Shown: positions 33,923-43,969 of the stretch, piece after piece
Layout of the letters: every line of letters starts with the position of its first letter
How positions within the stretch are numbered: the stretch's first letter is position 1
NCBI RefSeq assembly: GCF_004135975.1
Contig: NZ_CP026538.1
Coordinates: forward strand, 2,356,001-2,420,000
Source of the DNA: Solidesulfovibrio carbinolicus
GTDB taxonomy: Bacteria > Desulfobacterota > Desulfovibrionia > Desulfovibrionales > Desulfovibrionaceae
Direction of reading: 5' to 3'
Length of the DNA: 64,000 bases
Notes under the pieces: model-generated
The model's input: the letters and a program-made list of their open reading frames with translations, nothing else
Databases searched by the model: none
What the model was told of the DNA's origin: nothing
Program-made: the position numbers and the translations under genes

Positions 33923-34327
33923 ATGACGGCGCGAATAAGCCGGTTGTCGGGCCAGGGTTGCCCCCATTGCCGGGCAGAGCGCTGTCTTTACGAAGAGCAC
34001 CTCAACCCGGGCCTGCACGAGAACCATCGTTGCGCTGTGCTCAACCGGCTGTGCCGGGCCTTTGACGACTTCGTGCTGCGCGCCGACGTCATGGGTCTGC
34101 CCGATGAGCAGGCCCAAGCCCTTTGGGAGAGCCGTTTTCCGGCCACCTTGGCCAAAGAAGGGAATTGTCAGGATTACCTGCCCGGTGATACGACTTCCTT
34201 CCCGGATTGCGCCCATGTGATGGGCGATTTGTGCTTGCTCGCCTTTCCCCTGTGTCCGGGGCGCTGTCCGCGCTACCTGGAAGGTTGGGCGCGGGGTGTC
34301 GCGCCAAAGGATGGTTTTCATGACTGA
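33923..34327 (+). CDS. Cysteine-rich hypothetical protein, 134 aa
   Basis: A small cytoplasmic-looking protein with ten cysteines: CPHCRAERC (13-21), C37 and C44, then single Cys residues at about 83, 95 and 102, and CPGRC near 109-113. The arrangement suggests one or two metal or iron-sulfur sites. It is not a match to the YkgJ cluster or to a ferredoxin pattern. The ATG at 33923 has no clear ribosome site. It overlaps the following gene by eight bases, so the two products may work together. Function unknown. Confidence 0.65.
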   Translation: MTARISRLSGQGCPHCRAERCLYEEHLNPGLHENHRCAVLNRLCRAFDDFVLRADVMGLPDEQAQALWESRFPATLAKEGNCQDYLPGDTTSFPDCAHVMGDLCLLAFPLCPGRCPRYLEGWARGVAPKDGFHD

Positions 34328-35165
34328 CGCTTCCGGCAATGCCGTGATGTTGCTGCATTTTCCGTGTTTGACTCCGGCCGTGTCCATTGACGGCGCGCCG
34401 GGCGTGCGTTTTCTTGATCCCGGCCTGGGCGAGCCTGGCGCCCCGGAGTTGCTGCGTCCCGCCGACCTGCCGCTTTCCCAGGAAGAACTGGCGGGATTTT
34501 TGCGCGAATTCGACCGCCTGCGCCGCGAGACGAGAAATCCCAAGGATCTTGCGCTGCTGGCCGGAGCGGGCGGAGGGCATTTCTTCAGCGAAACCTCCTT
34601 TGCCGTGCGCGAGGCCTTGGAAGACCAGCTCAATCCGGGCCGGGTGGCCCTGCGCCGGGCCAAGCAGGCTCAGCTGGCCTTGTGTCTGGCCGCCATGATC
34701 GAGCACAGCGTGCTGGAGCTGGCCGAGGCCGGTTCCCTGGACGAGGACTTCCGCAAAGATCTGGCCGAGAGCCTTGGCATTGAAGACGGCGACGACGATG
34801 ACGACACGGCCATGGTGCTGGCGGCGGCCTTTTCCAGCGACGGCGGCCTGCCCACTCCGGCGACCCTGGCCGACGAATTCCGCCCGCCCTGGCGACAGTT
34901 GCTGTCGCCGTTTTGGGCCATTGCCCCGGTGGAGACCGGGATTTTCATTGATGATCCCGAAATCGCCGCGGCACTCCAGGACGCTGATCTCGGCTTTGAC
35001 GACATCGCCCCCGAAGCGTTTCCGGCCTTGTTCCCCGGCGGCGCTCCCGATGCGCCGCTGATCGCGGCCCGCCCGGCCGGTTACCGGTTGGCCGGCCGGA
35101 CCCGGCCCGACCCTGAGGCCCCGTGGCTCGACGCGACGCGGCTGGTCGTGGCCGTCAAACCTTAA
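34320..35165 (+). CDS. Hypothetical acidic protein, 281 aa
   Basis: 281 residues from the ATG at 34320, which overlaps the stop of the Cys-rich gene. No named family. It has an N-terminal beta-like part (VMLLHFPCLTPAVSIDGAPG), a helical middle (LREFDRLRRETRNPKDLALL, about 61-80), and an acidic run GIEDGDDDDDTAMV (about 155-168). No signal or membrane segment. It is closely linked to the Cys-rich protein upstream and the HAD phosphatase 21 bases downstream. Function cannot be inferred. Confidence 0.7.
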   Translation: MTDASGNAVMLLHFPCLTPAVSIDGAPGVRFLDPGLGEPGAPELLRPADLPLSQEELAGFLREFDRLRRETRNPKDLALLAGAGGGHFFSETSFAVREALEDQLNPGRVALRRAKQAQLALCLAAMIEHSVLELAEAGSLDEDFRKDLAESLGIEDGDDDDDTAMVLAAAFSSDGGLPTPATLADEFRPPWRQLLSPFWAIAPVETGIFIDDPEIAAALQDADLGFDDIAPEAFPALFPGGAPDAPLIAARPAGYRLAGRTRPDPEAPWLDATRLVVAVKP

Positions 35166-35186
35166 GACGGAGAAGAAGGCCGCCCG

Positions 35187-35852
35187 ATGTACGTTTGCAA
35201 CCCCGCTGCCCCACCCGAATTCCTGGCCCGGCTTTCCGGCGTCATCTTCGACTGCGACGGCGTGCTGGTCGATTCCCGTGACGCCAACCGCATGTATTAT
35301 AACCTCATCCGCGAGGGCATCGGCATGTTGCCCATCACCCCCGAGGAAGAGGACTACGTCCACATGCACGCCGTGGGCGAGTGCCTGGACCGCATCATTC
35401 CGGCCGAGCGCCGGGAAGAAGCCGAGGAAGTCCGGCGCAATCTCGATTACCGGGACATCTTTCCGTATATTTTCCTGGAGGATGGACTGGTCGAGCTGCT
35501 CGAAACCCTGGACGGCCTTGGCGTGCGCATGGCCGTGCACACCAACCGGACGAACACGGTGGAACTGCTCTTGGCCCACTTCGAGATCGACCGGTTCTTT
35601 TCGCCGGTCATTGCCGCCGGAGCACTCAAGCGGCCCAAGCCCGACCCTGAGGGCGTCCACCGCATCCTGGCCGACTGGCAGTTCCCCAAGGACGCGGTGG
35701 CCTACATCGGGGATTCGGCCCTGGACGAGCGTTCAGCCGCCGCCGCCGGCATTGCCTTTTGGTCGTATAAGAATCCCGGACTGGCCGCGGCCATGCACCT
35801 GTCGGATTTCGACAGCCTGCGTGTCTGTCTGGCCGGCTTGACGGCGAAATAG
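35187..35852 (+). CDS. HAD-superfamily phosphatase (phosphoglycolate phosphatase-like)
   Basis: 221 residues. HAD motif I FDCDGVLVDS (21-30), motif II HTNRTNTVELL (Thr/Asn, about 111-121), motif III Lys in ALKRPKPDP, motif IV GDSALDERSAAAAGI (about 177-191). A helical cap lies between motifs I and II. It most resembles Gph-type phosphatases acting on small phosphate esters. Probably translated with the two upstream unknown genes and ended by a hairpin. Confidence 0.9.
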   Translation: MYVCNPAAPPEFLARLSGVIFDCDGVLVDSRDANRMYYNLIREGIGMLPITPEEEDYVHMHAVGECLDRIIPAERREEAEEVRRNLDYRDIFPYIFLEDGLVELLETLDGLGVRMAVHTNRTNTVELLLAHFEIDRFFSPVIAAGALKRPKPDPEGVHRILADWQFPKDAVAYIGDSALDERSAAAAGIAFWSYKNPGLAAAMHLSDFDSLRVCLAGLTAK

Positions 35853-35855
35853 CCG

Positions 35856-35905
35856 CCAGCGGACAATACCCTGGCCGCAGTTTGCCAGGACCTGCGCTGG
35901 TTTTA
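35856..35905 (+). terminator. Two-tier hairpin terminator
   Basis: Outer arms CCAGCG / CGCTGG enclose inner arms CCTGGC / GCCAGG, followed by TTTTAT. It starts four bases after the HAD gene stop. A partial match to the repeat core (GCCTCCGGCGGGCGGCC) lies just beyond at about 35911-35927, possibly a decayed copy. Confidence 0.65.
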
Positions 35906-36026
35906 TCGGACGCCTCCGGCGGGCGGCCTTGGCAAGGAACCGGATTTGTCTTGATTAATGGCCGGCGCTGTGCCATTTTTCAGGTAAAGCGCGTCTGTTT
36001 TTGATACGCGTTGGAAAGGAATTCGT

Positions 36027-36338
36027 ATGGATATCATTGGCTATTTCTTTGTCGCCCTGGCCAGGGTGCTTGATATTGTCTTTAGCCTCTATTTCTGGAT
36101 CATCCTCATTGCCGCGCTGCTCTCCTGGGTGCGCCCCGATCCGTACAATCCCGTGGTCCGCTTCCTGCGCGCCGTCACCGATCCGGTCTTCTACCGCGTC
36201 CGGCGCTGGCTGCCGTTTCTCACCATCGGCGGCATCGATCTTTCGCCCATCGTGGTGATTCTGGGGCTGCAGTTCTTACAATGGTTCCTTGTGCCCACCC
36301 TCATGCGCCTTGGCGGCATGGGGATGGGGCGCATGTAG
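36027..36338 (+). CDS. YggT family membrane protein
   Basis: 103 residues with two to three membrane helices: ALARVLDIVFSLYFWIILIA (about 10-29) and DLSPIVVILGLQFLQWFL (about 71-88). Between them is the YggT signature WVRPDPYNPVVRFLRAVTDP (about 34-53). The family is linked to cell division, osmotic protection or chloroplast-type CCB3 functions. AAAGGAA precedes the ATG. It is followed by a DivIVA-like gene and DUF167, a common bacterial gene neighbourhood. Confidence 0.93.
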   Translation: MDIIGYFFVALARVLDIVFSLYFWIILIAALLSWVRPDPYNPVVRFLRAVTDPVFYRVRRWLPFLTIGGIDLSPIVVILGLQFLQWFLVPTLMRLGGMGMGRM

Positions 36339-36428
36339 GGGGCCTGGGTGGCGACGGCTGCCCCGGAGTGTGCTGCAAACCGCTGCGGAGCGGCTCTTGA
36401 CGCCGCCGCCGGGCCGGAAGCCTAAGCC

Positions 36429-37070
36429 GTGACCTTGGACAAGATCGACCTGCTCGACCGCACGTTTTCCCACAGCATCGTCGGCTACCGCCGCGACGAA
36501 GTGGACCGCCTCGTGGCCGAGGCGGCGGAGTCCATCGGCCGTTTGGCCGAGGAAAAGATGGCGCTTACCCGGGCCAACGACGGCCTTGCCCGGGAAATCG
36601 CCGAGTATCGCGCCCGGGAAGCGACGCTTCGCGACACCTTGCTCACCACCCAGTGCATCGTGGAGGAACTCAAGGGCAAGGCCCGCGAAGAAGCCCGTCG
36701 CATCGTCGAGGCAGCCAAGGGCGAGGCGGCCGCCATCGTGGCCTCAGCGCGCGGCCAGGCCGACGCCCTGGCCGGCGAGATCGAGGCCCTGGCGGCCCGC
36801 AAGGCGGACATGGCCGGCCGGTTTCGCGATATGCTGACGGCGGCTTTGGCCTTGCTGGACGCCGAGGCGGCCGGGGAGGCGTCCCGGGACGCGACCAGAG
36901 GAATGGGCCGGATGGCCGAAATCGACCAGCCAGCGGCCGTGGGCGATACCCAGGGCGAGCCGGTCGGAAAGGCCCGGACGGTCGAAAGCGATCTTGGAGC
37001 GACCGTGAGCGGCGTATTTCTGGGCGGCGAGGCGGCCGTATCCCTGTCGCGGCCGGGGCAGGAGGGCTAG
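36429..37070 (+). CDS. DivIVA-domain coiled-coil protein
   Basis: 213 residues from a GTG start. The N-terminus LDRTFSHSIVGYRRDEVDRL (about 9-28) is the DivIVA lipid-binding motif with the conserved GYxxxEVD. A long coiled coil follows (about 25-145, very rich in Ala, Glu and Arg). The last 60 residues are low complexity. DivIVA-type proteins mark curved membranes and division sites; in this phylum the role is less defined. It lies between the yggT-like and DUF167 genes. Confidence 0.88.
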   Translation: MTLDKIDLLDRTFSHSIVGYRRDEVDRLVAEAAESIGRLAEEKMALTRANDGLAREIAEYRAREATLRDTLLTTQCIVEELKGKAREEARRIVEAAKGEAAAIVASARGQADALAGEIEALAARKADMAGRFRDMLTAALALLDAEAAGEASRDATRGMGRMAEIDQPAAVGDTQGEPVGKARTVESDLGATVSGVFLGGEAAVSLSRPGQEG

Positions 37071-37072
37071 GC

Positions 37073-37441
37073 ATGGCCCGCCAAGCTTCTGCCCAACGTA
37101 TTTCCCCGGCGGCCGGGCCTGTTGTCGGCGACGGCGAGCGCCCGGTGTTCGTCGCGCCGGCCGGCGACGGGGCCTGGACGTTGCGGGTGGCCGTGACCCC
37201 CGGGGGGGCCAAGGACGCCCTGGCCGGTTTGGCCGAAGACCGGCTGCGGGTGCGGCTGCGGGCCAAGGCCGTGGAAGGGCAGGCCAACGCCGCCTTGACC
37301 GATTTCGTGGCGCGCTGCCTGGGCCTCAAACCCCGGCAGGTGCGCATTGTTTCCGGCGAGAAATCCCGGAAAAAGACCTTACGTATCGAGACAGAGTCCG
37401 AGCCCGACTGGCCCAGGGCGGCCGGGACGGGATGCGACTAG
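37073..37441 (+). CDS. DUF167 (YggU) family protein
   Basis: 122 residues. The DUF167 domain occupies about 40-105: LRVAVTPGGAKDALAGL, RLRVRLRAKAVEGQANAALT and VRIVSGEKSRKKTLRI are the conserved blocks. An N-terminal extension of about 35 residues and a short tail are not conserved. Function of the family is unknown. It starts two bases after the DivIVA-like stop, and yggT-divIVA-DUF167 form one cluster. Confidence 0.92.
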   Translation: MARQASAQRISPAAGPVVGDGERPVFVAPAGDGAWTLRVAVTPGGAKDALAGLAEDRLRVRLRAKAVEGQANAALTDFVARCLGLKPRQVRIVSGEKSRKKTLRIETESEPDWPRAAGTGCD

Positions 37442-37465
37442 AACCGTCAACAAGGAGTCTGTGCC

Positions 37466-37699
37466 ATGGATCAACGCGATCTGGATCTCGTCGCCAAGTA
37501 CGGTGAAGCGGACCCGGAACTCAAGAGCCTCTATGAAGAGCATGTCGCGTTTGAAAAGATTCTGGAGAAGATGGAGTCCAAGCCGTATCTGACTCCGGCG
37601 GAAGAGACGGAACTGAAGGAGATCAAGAAGAAGAAGCTCTCCGGCAAGACTCGCATCGAAGCGCTTTTGGCCAAGTACCGTAAGGCGGAGGTCCAATAG
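37466..37699 (+). CDS. DUF465 (YdcH) family protein
   Basis: 77 residues, nearly all helical and highly charged. The DUF465 pattern is visible: [20 protein letters not shown] (16-35), then [20 protein letters not shown] (42-61) and IEALLAKYR. These small proteins have no established function. AAGGAG precedes the ATG. The stop is one base before the ilvB ATG, so its translation may be coupled to branched-chain amino-acid synthesis. Confidence 0.9.
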   Translation: MDQRDLDLVAKYGEADPELKSLYEEHVAFEKILEKMESKPYLTPAEETELKEIKKKKLSGKTRIEALLAKYRKAEVQ

Positions 37700-37700
37700 C

Positions 37701-39389
37701 ATGGAACTTACCGGGGCCCAGATCCTCCTGGAATCCCTGCGCCGTGAAGGCGTGGAAGTCGTGTTCGGCTTTCCGGGCGGTGCGGTCATCGACATTTACG
37801 ACCAGTTGCCGCACTACCCCCTGCGCCACGTGCTGGTGCGCCACGAACAGGGCGCCATCCACGCGGCCGACGGCTATGCCCGGGCCACGGGCAAGGTAGG
37901 CGTATGCCTGGTGACCTCGGGCCCCGGAGCCACCAATACCGTGACCGGCATCGCGACGGCCTACATGGACTCGGTGCCGGTCGTCATCATCACCGGACAG
38001 GTGCCGACGCCGCTTATCGGCAACGACGCTTTCCAGGAAGTCGACATCGTCGGCATCACGCGCTCCTGCACCAAGCACAATTATCTGGTCAAGGACGTGC
38101 GCGATCTGGCCCGGGTCATCAAGGAGGCCTTCTACCTTGCTTCCACTGGCCGGCCGGGACCGGTGCTCATTGATCTGCCCAAGGACGTGCAGACCCAGCT
38201 TACGGAATACAAGTACCCCAAGACCATCAAGATGCGCAGCTACAACCCCACCTACGCTCCCAACCCCAAGCAGGTGGCCAAGGTGGCGGAAGTGTTGCGC
38301 AAGGCCAAAAAGCCCATCATCTACGCCGGCGGCGGGGTCATCGCCTCCGAAGCCAGCGACGATCTAGCTTGGCTGGCTCGTGCCCTGGACATTCCGGTCA
38401 CGGCCACGCTCATGGCCCTGGGCTGCTTTCCGGCCGACGATCCGCGCTGGCTCGGGATGCTCGGGATGCACGGCACCTATGCCGCCAACATGGCCATCAG
38501 CCACGCTGACCTGATCCTGGCCATCGGCAGCCGCTTCGACGACCGGGTCACCGGCAAGATCAGCGAGTTCGCCAAAAACGCCAAGATCGTCCACATCGAC
38601 ATCGACCCCACCTCCATCCAGAAAAATGTGGCCGTGCACATTCCGGTGGTGGCCGACTGCAAAAGCTTTTTAACCGCCCTGCGCGACATCTTGGAGCCGG
38701 CCCTGGCGACCGAGCCTGCCGCGCCCCATGAGGCCTGGATCACCAAGGTATCGGACTGGAAAGTTGAAAAGCCCCTGAGCTACGCCCAGGACGCGACCAC
38801 CATCAAGCCCCAGTTCGTGGTGGAGACCATTTCCAAGCTGACCAAGGGCGAGGCCGTCATCACCACGGAAGTGGGCCAGAACCAGATGTGGGCGGCCCAG
38901 TTCTACGCCTTCACCCGGCCCCGGTCGTTTATCAGCTCCGGGGGCCTTGGCACCATGGGCTTCGGTTTCCCGGCGGCCATCGGCGCCCAGATGGCCTTTC
39001 CGGACAGGCTCGTCATCGACGTGGCCGGCGACGGCTCCATCCAGATGTGCATCCAGGAGCTGGCCACGGCCGTGTGCTACGATCTGCCGGTCAAGATCGT
39101 CATTTTAAACAACGGTTATCTCGGTATGGTCCGGCAGTGGCAGGAACTTTTCTACAAGAAAAACTACTGCGCCACCTGCCTGGACGTGGCCCCGGACTTC
39201 GTCAAGCTGGCCGAGGCCTACGGCGCGGCCGGATTTAGGGTCACCGACCCGGCCAAGGTTGAGTCCACCCTGGCCGAGGCCTTCGCCCTGCCGCGTCCGG
39301 TCATCGTGGACGTGGTGGTGGACCGCGAGGAGAACGTGGCTCCCATGGTGCCGGCCGGCAAGTCCATAACCGAGATGATCCTCGTCTAG
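37701..39389 (+). CDS. ilvB: Acetolactate synthase, large subunit
   Basis: 562 residues. Thiamine-diphosphate enzyme for the first common step of valine, leucine and isoleucine synthesis. Catalytic Glu in [16 protein letters not shown] (about 47-62), [23 protein letters not shown]/middle domain with [10 protein letters not shown], and ThDP-binding [15 protein letters not shown] with [12 protein letters not shown] (about 448-483). Length is normal. It is followed 12 bases later by the regulatory subunit gene and then ilvC. No leader peptide or attenuator is visible upstream because DUF465 abuts it. Confidence 0.97.
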   Translation: MELTGAQILLESLRREGVEVVFGFPGGAVIDIYDQLPHYPLRHVLVRHEQGAIHAADGYARATGKVGVCLVTSGPGATNTVTGIATAYMDSVPVVIITGQVPTPLIGNDAFQEVDIVGITRSCTKHNYLVKDVRDLARVIKEAFYLASTGRPGPVLIDLPKDVQTQLTEYKYPKTIKMRSYNPTYAPNPKQVAKVAEVLRKAKKPIIYAGGGVIASEASDDLAWLARALDIPVTATLMALGCFPADDPRWLGMLGMHGTYAANMAISHADLILAIGSRFDDRVTGKISEFAKNAKIVHIDIDPTSIQKNVAVHIPVVADCKSFLTALRDILEPALATEPAAPHEAWITKVSDWKVEKPLSYAQDATTIKPQFVVETISKLTKGEAVITTEVGQNQMWAAQFYAFTRPRSFISSGGLGTMGFGFPAAIGAQMAFPDRLVIDVAGDGSIQMCIQELATAVCYDLPVKIVILNNGYLGMVRQWQELFYKKNYCATCLDVAPDFVKLAEAYGAAGFRVTDPAKVESTLAEAFALPRPVIVDVVVDREENVAPMVPAGKSITEMILV

Positions 39390-39401
39390 GAGAGCACCCC
39401 C

Positions 39402-39884
39402 ATGCGCCACATCTTATCCATCCTCGTCGAGAACGAACCCGGGGTGCTTGCCAGGGTGGCCGGCCTGTTCAGCGGCCGGGGCTACAACATCGAAACCTTA
39501 AACGTCGCCCCCACCCTGACCGAGGGGCTGTCCATGATGACCATCACCACCACCGGCGATGAGGCCATCATCGAACAGATTGTCAAGCAGCTGCGCAAGC
39601 TCGTCACCACCCTCAAGGTCGTGGACCTCACCGAGGTCAAGTCCGTGCAGCGCGAAATGATGCTGCTGCGGGTGGACGCCGAAGGCCAAAAGCGCGTCGA
39701 GGTATTGCGCATCGTGGACATCTTCCGCTGCAAGGTGGTGGACGTGAGCCCGGACGAACTGGTGCTCGAAGTCACCGGCAACCAGGAAAAGCTCACGGCG
39801 CTTATAAATCTCCTGCAACGCATCGGCATCAAGGAAGTCGCCCGCACCGGGGCCGTGGCCATGAAGCGCGGGATGCAGGAGTAG
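39402..39884 (+). CDS. ilvN: Acetolactate synthase, small regulatory subunit
   Basis: 160 residues. N-terminal ACT domain ([20 protein letters not shown], residues 3-22, then [12 protein letters not shown]) that binds the feedback inhibitor valine, and the conserved C-terminal half with [20 protein letters not shown] (about 83-102). It activates and regulates IlvB. GAGAG precedes the ATG. Sits between ilvB and ilvC in the same operon. Confidence 0.96.
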   Translation: MRHILSILVENEPGVLARVAGLFSGRGYNIETLNVAPTLTEGLSMMTITTTGDEAIIEQIVKQLRKLVTTLKVVDLTEVKSVQREMMLLRVDAEGQKRVEVLRIVDIFRCKVVDVSPDELVLEVTGNQEKLTALINLLQRIGIKEVARTGAVAMKRGMQE

Positions 39885-39951
39885 GGCACTGACGCGCCCC
39901 GTCCGAATTGGAAATCGAGCGTGCCCCAAGCGGCACGAGAAAGGAGCAAGG

Positions 39952-40941
<990 letters not shown>

Positions 40942-40949
40942 CTTCACGA

Positions 40950-40981
40950 GCGGCCGGCCCCGCCGGGGTCGGCCGCTTTTT
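40950..40981 (+). terminator. Intrinsic terminator after ilvBNC
   Basis: Stem GCGGCCGGCCCCG / CGGGGTCGGCCGC (13 bp, one G-U pair), followed by five T, ten bases after the ilvC stop. Confidence 0.9.
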
Positions 40982-40993
40982 CAAGGAGACGCC

Positions 40994-41542
40994 ATGCCCA
41001 ATTCCCGTGGGACTTCCCGACCGGGCCGTCGCGGCCTGCGACTATGGGGCGTCCTGACCCTGCTTGCCCTGCTTTGGGCCGCCCCTGCCTGTCCGTCCCT
41101 GGCGGCCGCGACCGCCGATTTCCAGGACAATCCCCTTGAACTTGCCGCCGACCCGATTCCCGGCCAGATGGAACGGGCTGAGAACGGCGATCCCAAAGCC
41201 CAGTGCGACGTCGGCATCGCTTACTTGAACGGTCGTCATGTGGCCCAGGATTACCGCCTGGGGCTCCACTGGCTGACCAAATCCTCGGACGCCGGCTTTG
41301 CTTACGCCCGCTTCGTCCTGGCCGACGTCTACAACCGGGGTTATGCCGGCGTGCCGGTCAATGAGGAATTGGCCTATTATTACGCCTCCCTGGCCGCCGC
41401 TTCCTCGACCCTGCCGGACCGGGTCCGCGACCGGGCCGTCAAACTTCGCGACACCGCTGCCAAGCGCTTAAGCGCCGCTCAGATCACCGGGATGCAGGCC
41501 AAAGCCGCCCTGGCCCCGCTGGACGCGGCTGTTGGCAATTGA
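40994..41542 (+). CDS. Sel1-repeat exported protein
   Basis: 182 residues. A signal peptide (about 1-38, ending SLAAA) precedes one to two Sel1-like repeats: GDPKAQCDVGIAYLNGRHVA and DYRLGLHWLTKSSDAGFAYA, then ARFVLADVYNRGYAGVPVN (about 64-118). The rest is helical. Sel1 proteins usually scaffold protein interactions in the periplasm. AAGGAG precedes the ATG. Its stop overlaps a possible TTG start of the next reading frame. Confidence 0.85.
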   Translation: MPNSRGTSRPGRRGLRLWGVLTLLALLWAAPACPSLAAATADFQDNPLELAADPIPGQMERAENGDPKAQCDVGIAYLNGRHVAQDYRLGLHWLTKSSDAGFAYARFVLADVYNRGYAGVPVNEELAYYYASLAAASSTLPDRVRDRAVKLRDTAAKRLSAAQITGMQAKAALAPLDAAVGN

Positions 41543-41649
41543 CGTCTGCTGCCAGCGCGGACTCTCCGGCAAACACGAGCAGCATCGTGCGTGACCTCCA
41601 TACTCCCAGGTCCCTTGTTTCGGTTGCATGTGCAGCAGGCCGGATTTTT

Positions 41650-42246
41650 TTGACTGGCTCACCCGCCGGCCGGTGCGGCCATGCGGCTCATTGTCAATCC
41701 CGGTCCCGGTTCTTCATCGTCGTCGCGGCGGTCCTGGCGACGCTGTTTCTGACCGCGCCCCAGGCCTTTTGCGCCGCCAAGGCCGACACCAAGGCATTTA
41801 ACGCCTATTACGCCAGCCAAAGCGCCCGCATCTATGATCATTTGCTCAAAGTCACGGACTACTACGCCTCCCTGGCCAAGGACGGCAACGATGACCGCTT
41901 AAAGGACGTCCTGGCCCTTCGCGCCTCGCTTTCGGCTTGCTGGGAGCTCATTTTAAACGCCGGCGACATGGTCTATGTCTATGACATGCTCGATCCCGGC
42001 TGTTCCTCGGCGGTCCATCAGCTAGGCGGCATGATCAAGACAGGGCTGGTGACCGTTGGCGGCAAGCTCGACAAGGAGCTGCAGTGGATGCGGCTGGTGG
42101 AAAAAAATGTTTCCGACCTGCCCATTGCCGTGCAACTGGGTCAAGCCTTCCGCGACATTGAAGCCATGGCCGCCTATTTCCGCACCGCCGCTCCGACCTT
42201 CGAGCCGGCGGCAGCCGGCGAAACCCGGCAGTCGGTGAAGAAATAG
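41650..42246 (+). CDS. Exported hypothetical protein (start uncertain)
   Basis: The reading frame is open from 41539 but contains no ATG before the mature protein. The TTG at 41650 gives a signal-peptide-like start (FFIVVAAVLATLFLTAPQAF near the N-terminus); a GTG at 41587 and a TTG at 41539 are alternatives. The mature part (about 165 residues) is helical: AFNAYYASQSARIYDHLLKV, KDVLALRASLSACWELI, LGQAFRDIEAMAAYF. No family is recognised. Probably periplasmic. Confidence 0.65.
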   Translation: MTGSPAGRCGHAAHCQSRSRFFIVVAAVLATLFLTAPQAFCAAKADTKAFNAYYASQSARIYDHLLKVTDYYASLAKDGNDDRLKDVLALRASLSACWELILNAGDMVYVYDMLDPGCSSAVHQLGGMIKTGLVTVGGKLDKELQWMRLVEKNVSDLPIAVQLGQAFRDIEAMAAYFRTAAPTFEPAAAGETRQSVKK

Positions 42247-42255
42247 GACGCCGCC

Positions 42256-42513
42256 ATGGCCGGATCGTTCGAATGGGTGGGGTATCTCGCCGGTTTGTGC
42301 ACCACGCTGGCTTTCGCGCCTCAAGTGGTCAAGACCCTGCGACGCCGTTCGGCGGCCGACATTTCGACCGGCATGTACGTGCTCATGTGCACCGGAACCG
42401 TGCTGTGGCTGTTGCATGGCATCGACATCGGTTCCTGGCCCGTGATAGCAGCTAACGCGGTAACCCTTGGATTGGTGGGCGCCATGCTCGTCATGGCGCT
42501 GCGATACAAATAA
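42256..42513 (+). CDS. SemiSWEET-family (PQ-loop) transporter
   Basis: 85 residues with three membrane helices in the PQ-loop arrangement. The hallmark is in helix 1: LAGLCTTLAFAPQVVKTLRR (about 11-30), with the AFAPQ motif; helix 2 contains TGMYVLMCTGTVLWLLHG and helix 3 ANAVTLGLVGAMLVMALR. SemiSWEETs form homodimers that move sugars by facilitated diffusion. It sits ten bases after the exported hypothetical gene. No sugar-metabolism genes are next to it. Confidence 0.92.
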   Translation: MAGSFEWVGYLAGLCTTLAFAPQVVKTLRRRSAADISTGMYVLMCTGTVLWLLHGIDIGSWPVIAANAVTLGLVGAMLVMALRYK

Positions 42514-42543
42514 TGCCGCGATGATCGCGGCCCGGAGGACGCC

Positions 42544-42822
42544 ATGCGCCGCCTGACGCTTCTTTTTTGCCTCGTGCTGGCCGCCGTGTCGTTTGGCTGC
42601 GCTCACACCTATCAAGTCGAAACCATGGACCATAAGACGTTCTACGCTTCGCCGCCCTTGGTCATGGACGCTGAACGGGGCGTTTACTACATGTGGATCA
42701 ACGGCAAGCGCCAGGTCATTCCCATGGACCAGGTCTACCGCATCGACTCCAGCGCCCAAATCTGTTATCAAAATGGCTTGACCGACACCTACACCTGTTA
42801 CGACAACCTCTATTACTTCTAG
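42544..42822 (+). CDS. YgdI/YgdR-family small lipoprotein
   Basis: 92 residues. Signal peptide with lipobox VSFGC (Cys near residue 19), then an SH3-like domain: HTYQVETMDHKTFYASPP, YYMWINGKRQVIPMDQVYRI (about 49-68) matches the YgdI/YgdR family of outer-membrane lipoproteins of unknown function. A tail with C78 and C88 (SAQICYQNG, YTCYDNLYYF) is unusual and could form a disulfide. It begins 30 bases after the SemiSWEET gene. Confidence 0.85.
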   Translation: MRRLTLLFCLVLAAVSFGCAHTYQVETMDHKTFYASPPLVMDAERGVYYMWINGKRQVIPMDQVYRIDSSAQICYQNGLTDTYTCYDNLYYF

Positions 42823-42833
42823 CGGAAAAGCGG

Positions 42834-43823
42834 ATGGTTGGCGACGATCTGCCCGCACTGGCGCTGCGCCTGCTGGAGCGCCAGCCGCCGCCCGGGCCGG
42901 TGATCGCCCCGGAACTGCTGGTCCCTGGCACGTTGCCTGCCCTTGTCGAGGCCCTGGGCCGGCCGGATACCCCGGCCCATCCGGCGCTTCTGGCTAGCCT
43001 TGTCCTCCAATACGCCCATGCCTACGTCCATCCCGAACGATTGGGCGAGGACGTCTCCCTGGCCGACCTGACCGAGCTGGCCGGCCGTTTTGTGCGCCGT
43101 CGGGGCGGGTCGGCCCTGCTTGCCGGACAACATGCGCTACGCCGGTTCCTTTTGCATCACGGCTTTGCCTTGCAGATGCTCCTTGACCTGCCCAAGACCG
43201 TGCACTTGCTCACCGCGCTTCTGGCCGCCGACCCCGACGTCTCCGGTGGTTTTCTCGGTCTCGACTGCGGCGCGGGCACGGGCATTTTGCTGCTGGGCGC
43301 GTACCTGCTGGCCCGTCGGCATGGCGTAGCCGCGCCGACGCTGATGGGTTTCGAGGTGCAGCCCCAGGTGGCGGCCCGGGCCGACGGTTTGCTTTCGCGC
43401 CTTGGCGTCGGGCGGGTGCGCCGGGCCGACGCCACCCGGCCAGAGACCTATGCCGCCCTGCCGGAAGGTCCCGTGGCCTGTCTGGCCAACGAGACCCTGC
43501 CCTCGGCTGGTCGCCGGCTGTACAAGGAACCCTTTCCGGCCATCAACGCGGCGCTTTTCGTGGCGCTTGGGCCGCGCTTATCGCGCACGGTCTTTTTGCC
43601 GGAAGCGGTCTGGGCCTCGGACCGCCCCGGTCGGGAGTGGCTGCGGCTGGCCCCGGAGAACGCCTTTGCCGGCGACGCGGGCGGTCAGGCCAAACCTTTG
43701 CGTCTGGCGTTTATGCGCGATGTGGAGCTGGCCGGCCAGCGTGTGCCGGTGGAGAGGGTTGGGGAAGGGCTGTCTTGGCTTGTGGCCGAACCGTGGCGCG
43801 AGGCGCTTTGCCGGCGCTGGTAG
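42834..43823 (+). CDS. Methyltransferase-like hypothetical protein, 329 aa
   Basis: The middle contains a SAM-type glycine motif FLGLDCGAGTGILLLGAYLL (about 141-160), followed by an acidic strand end LMGFEVQPQVAARADGLLSR and CLANETLP at the position of a catalytic strand. The helical N-terminal domain (1-125) and the C-terminal domain (FMRDVELAGQRVPVERVGEG) are not recognised. It is therefore possibly a class I methyltransferase with unknown substrate. The ATG at 42834 is preceded by GCGGAAAAG. Last gene of the 41-43.8 kb group. Confidence 0.7.
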   Translation: MVGDDLPALALRLLERQPPPGPVIAPELLVPGTLPALVEALGRPDTPAHPALLASLVLQYAHAYVHPERLGEDVSLADLTELAGRFVRRRGGSALLAGQHALRRFLLHHGFALQMLLDLPKTVHLLTALLAADPDVSGGFLGLDCGAGTGILLLGAYLLARRHGVAAPTLMGFEVQPQVAARADGLLSRLGVGRVRRADATRPETYAALPEGPVACLANETLPSAGRRLYKEPFPAINAALFVALGPRLSRTVFLPEAVWASDRPGREWLRLAPENAFAGDAGGQAKPLRLAFMRDVELAGQRVPVERVGEGLSWLVAEPWREALCRRW

Positions 43824-43969
43824 CGGTGGAGACACGGCTGGGCCTCGGCTGAAAAAACGGAAGGGCTTGCCGGCGGGACAAGGGCTTGGCGAGCGTCCGC
43901 GCGCCGCTTGCAAGCCTGCGTCGCCGACAAACAGTCGCCCACTCTTGAGGAACAGTGGGAAGCGGGGGG

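Noticed and set aside
34089-35660. 523-codon minus-strand frame opposite the acidic protein and HAD phosphatase
   Set aside because: Antisense to conserved HAD motifs; composition-driven.
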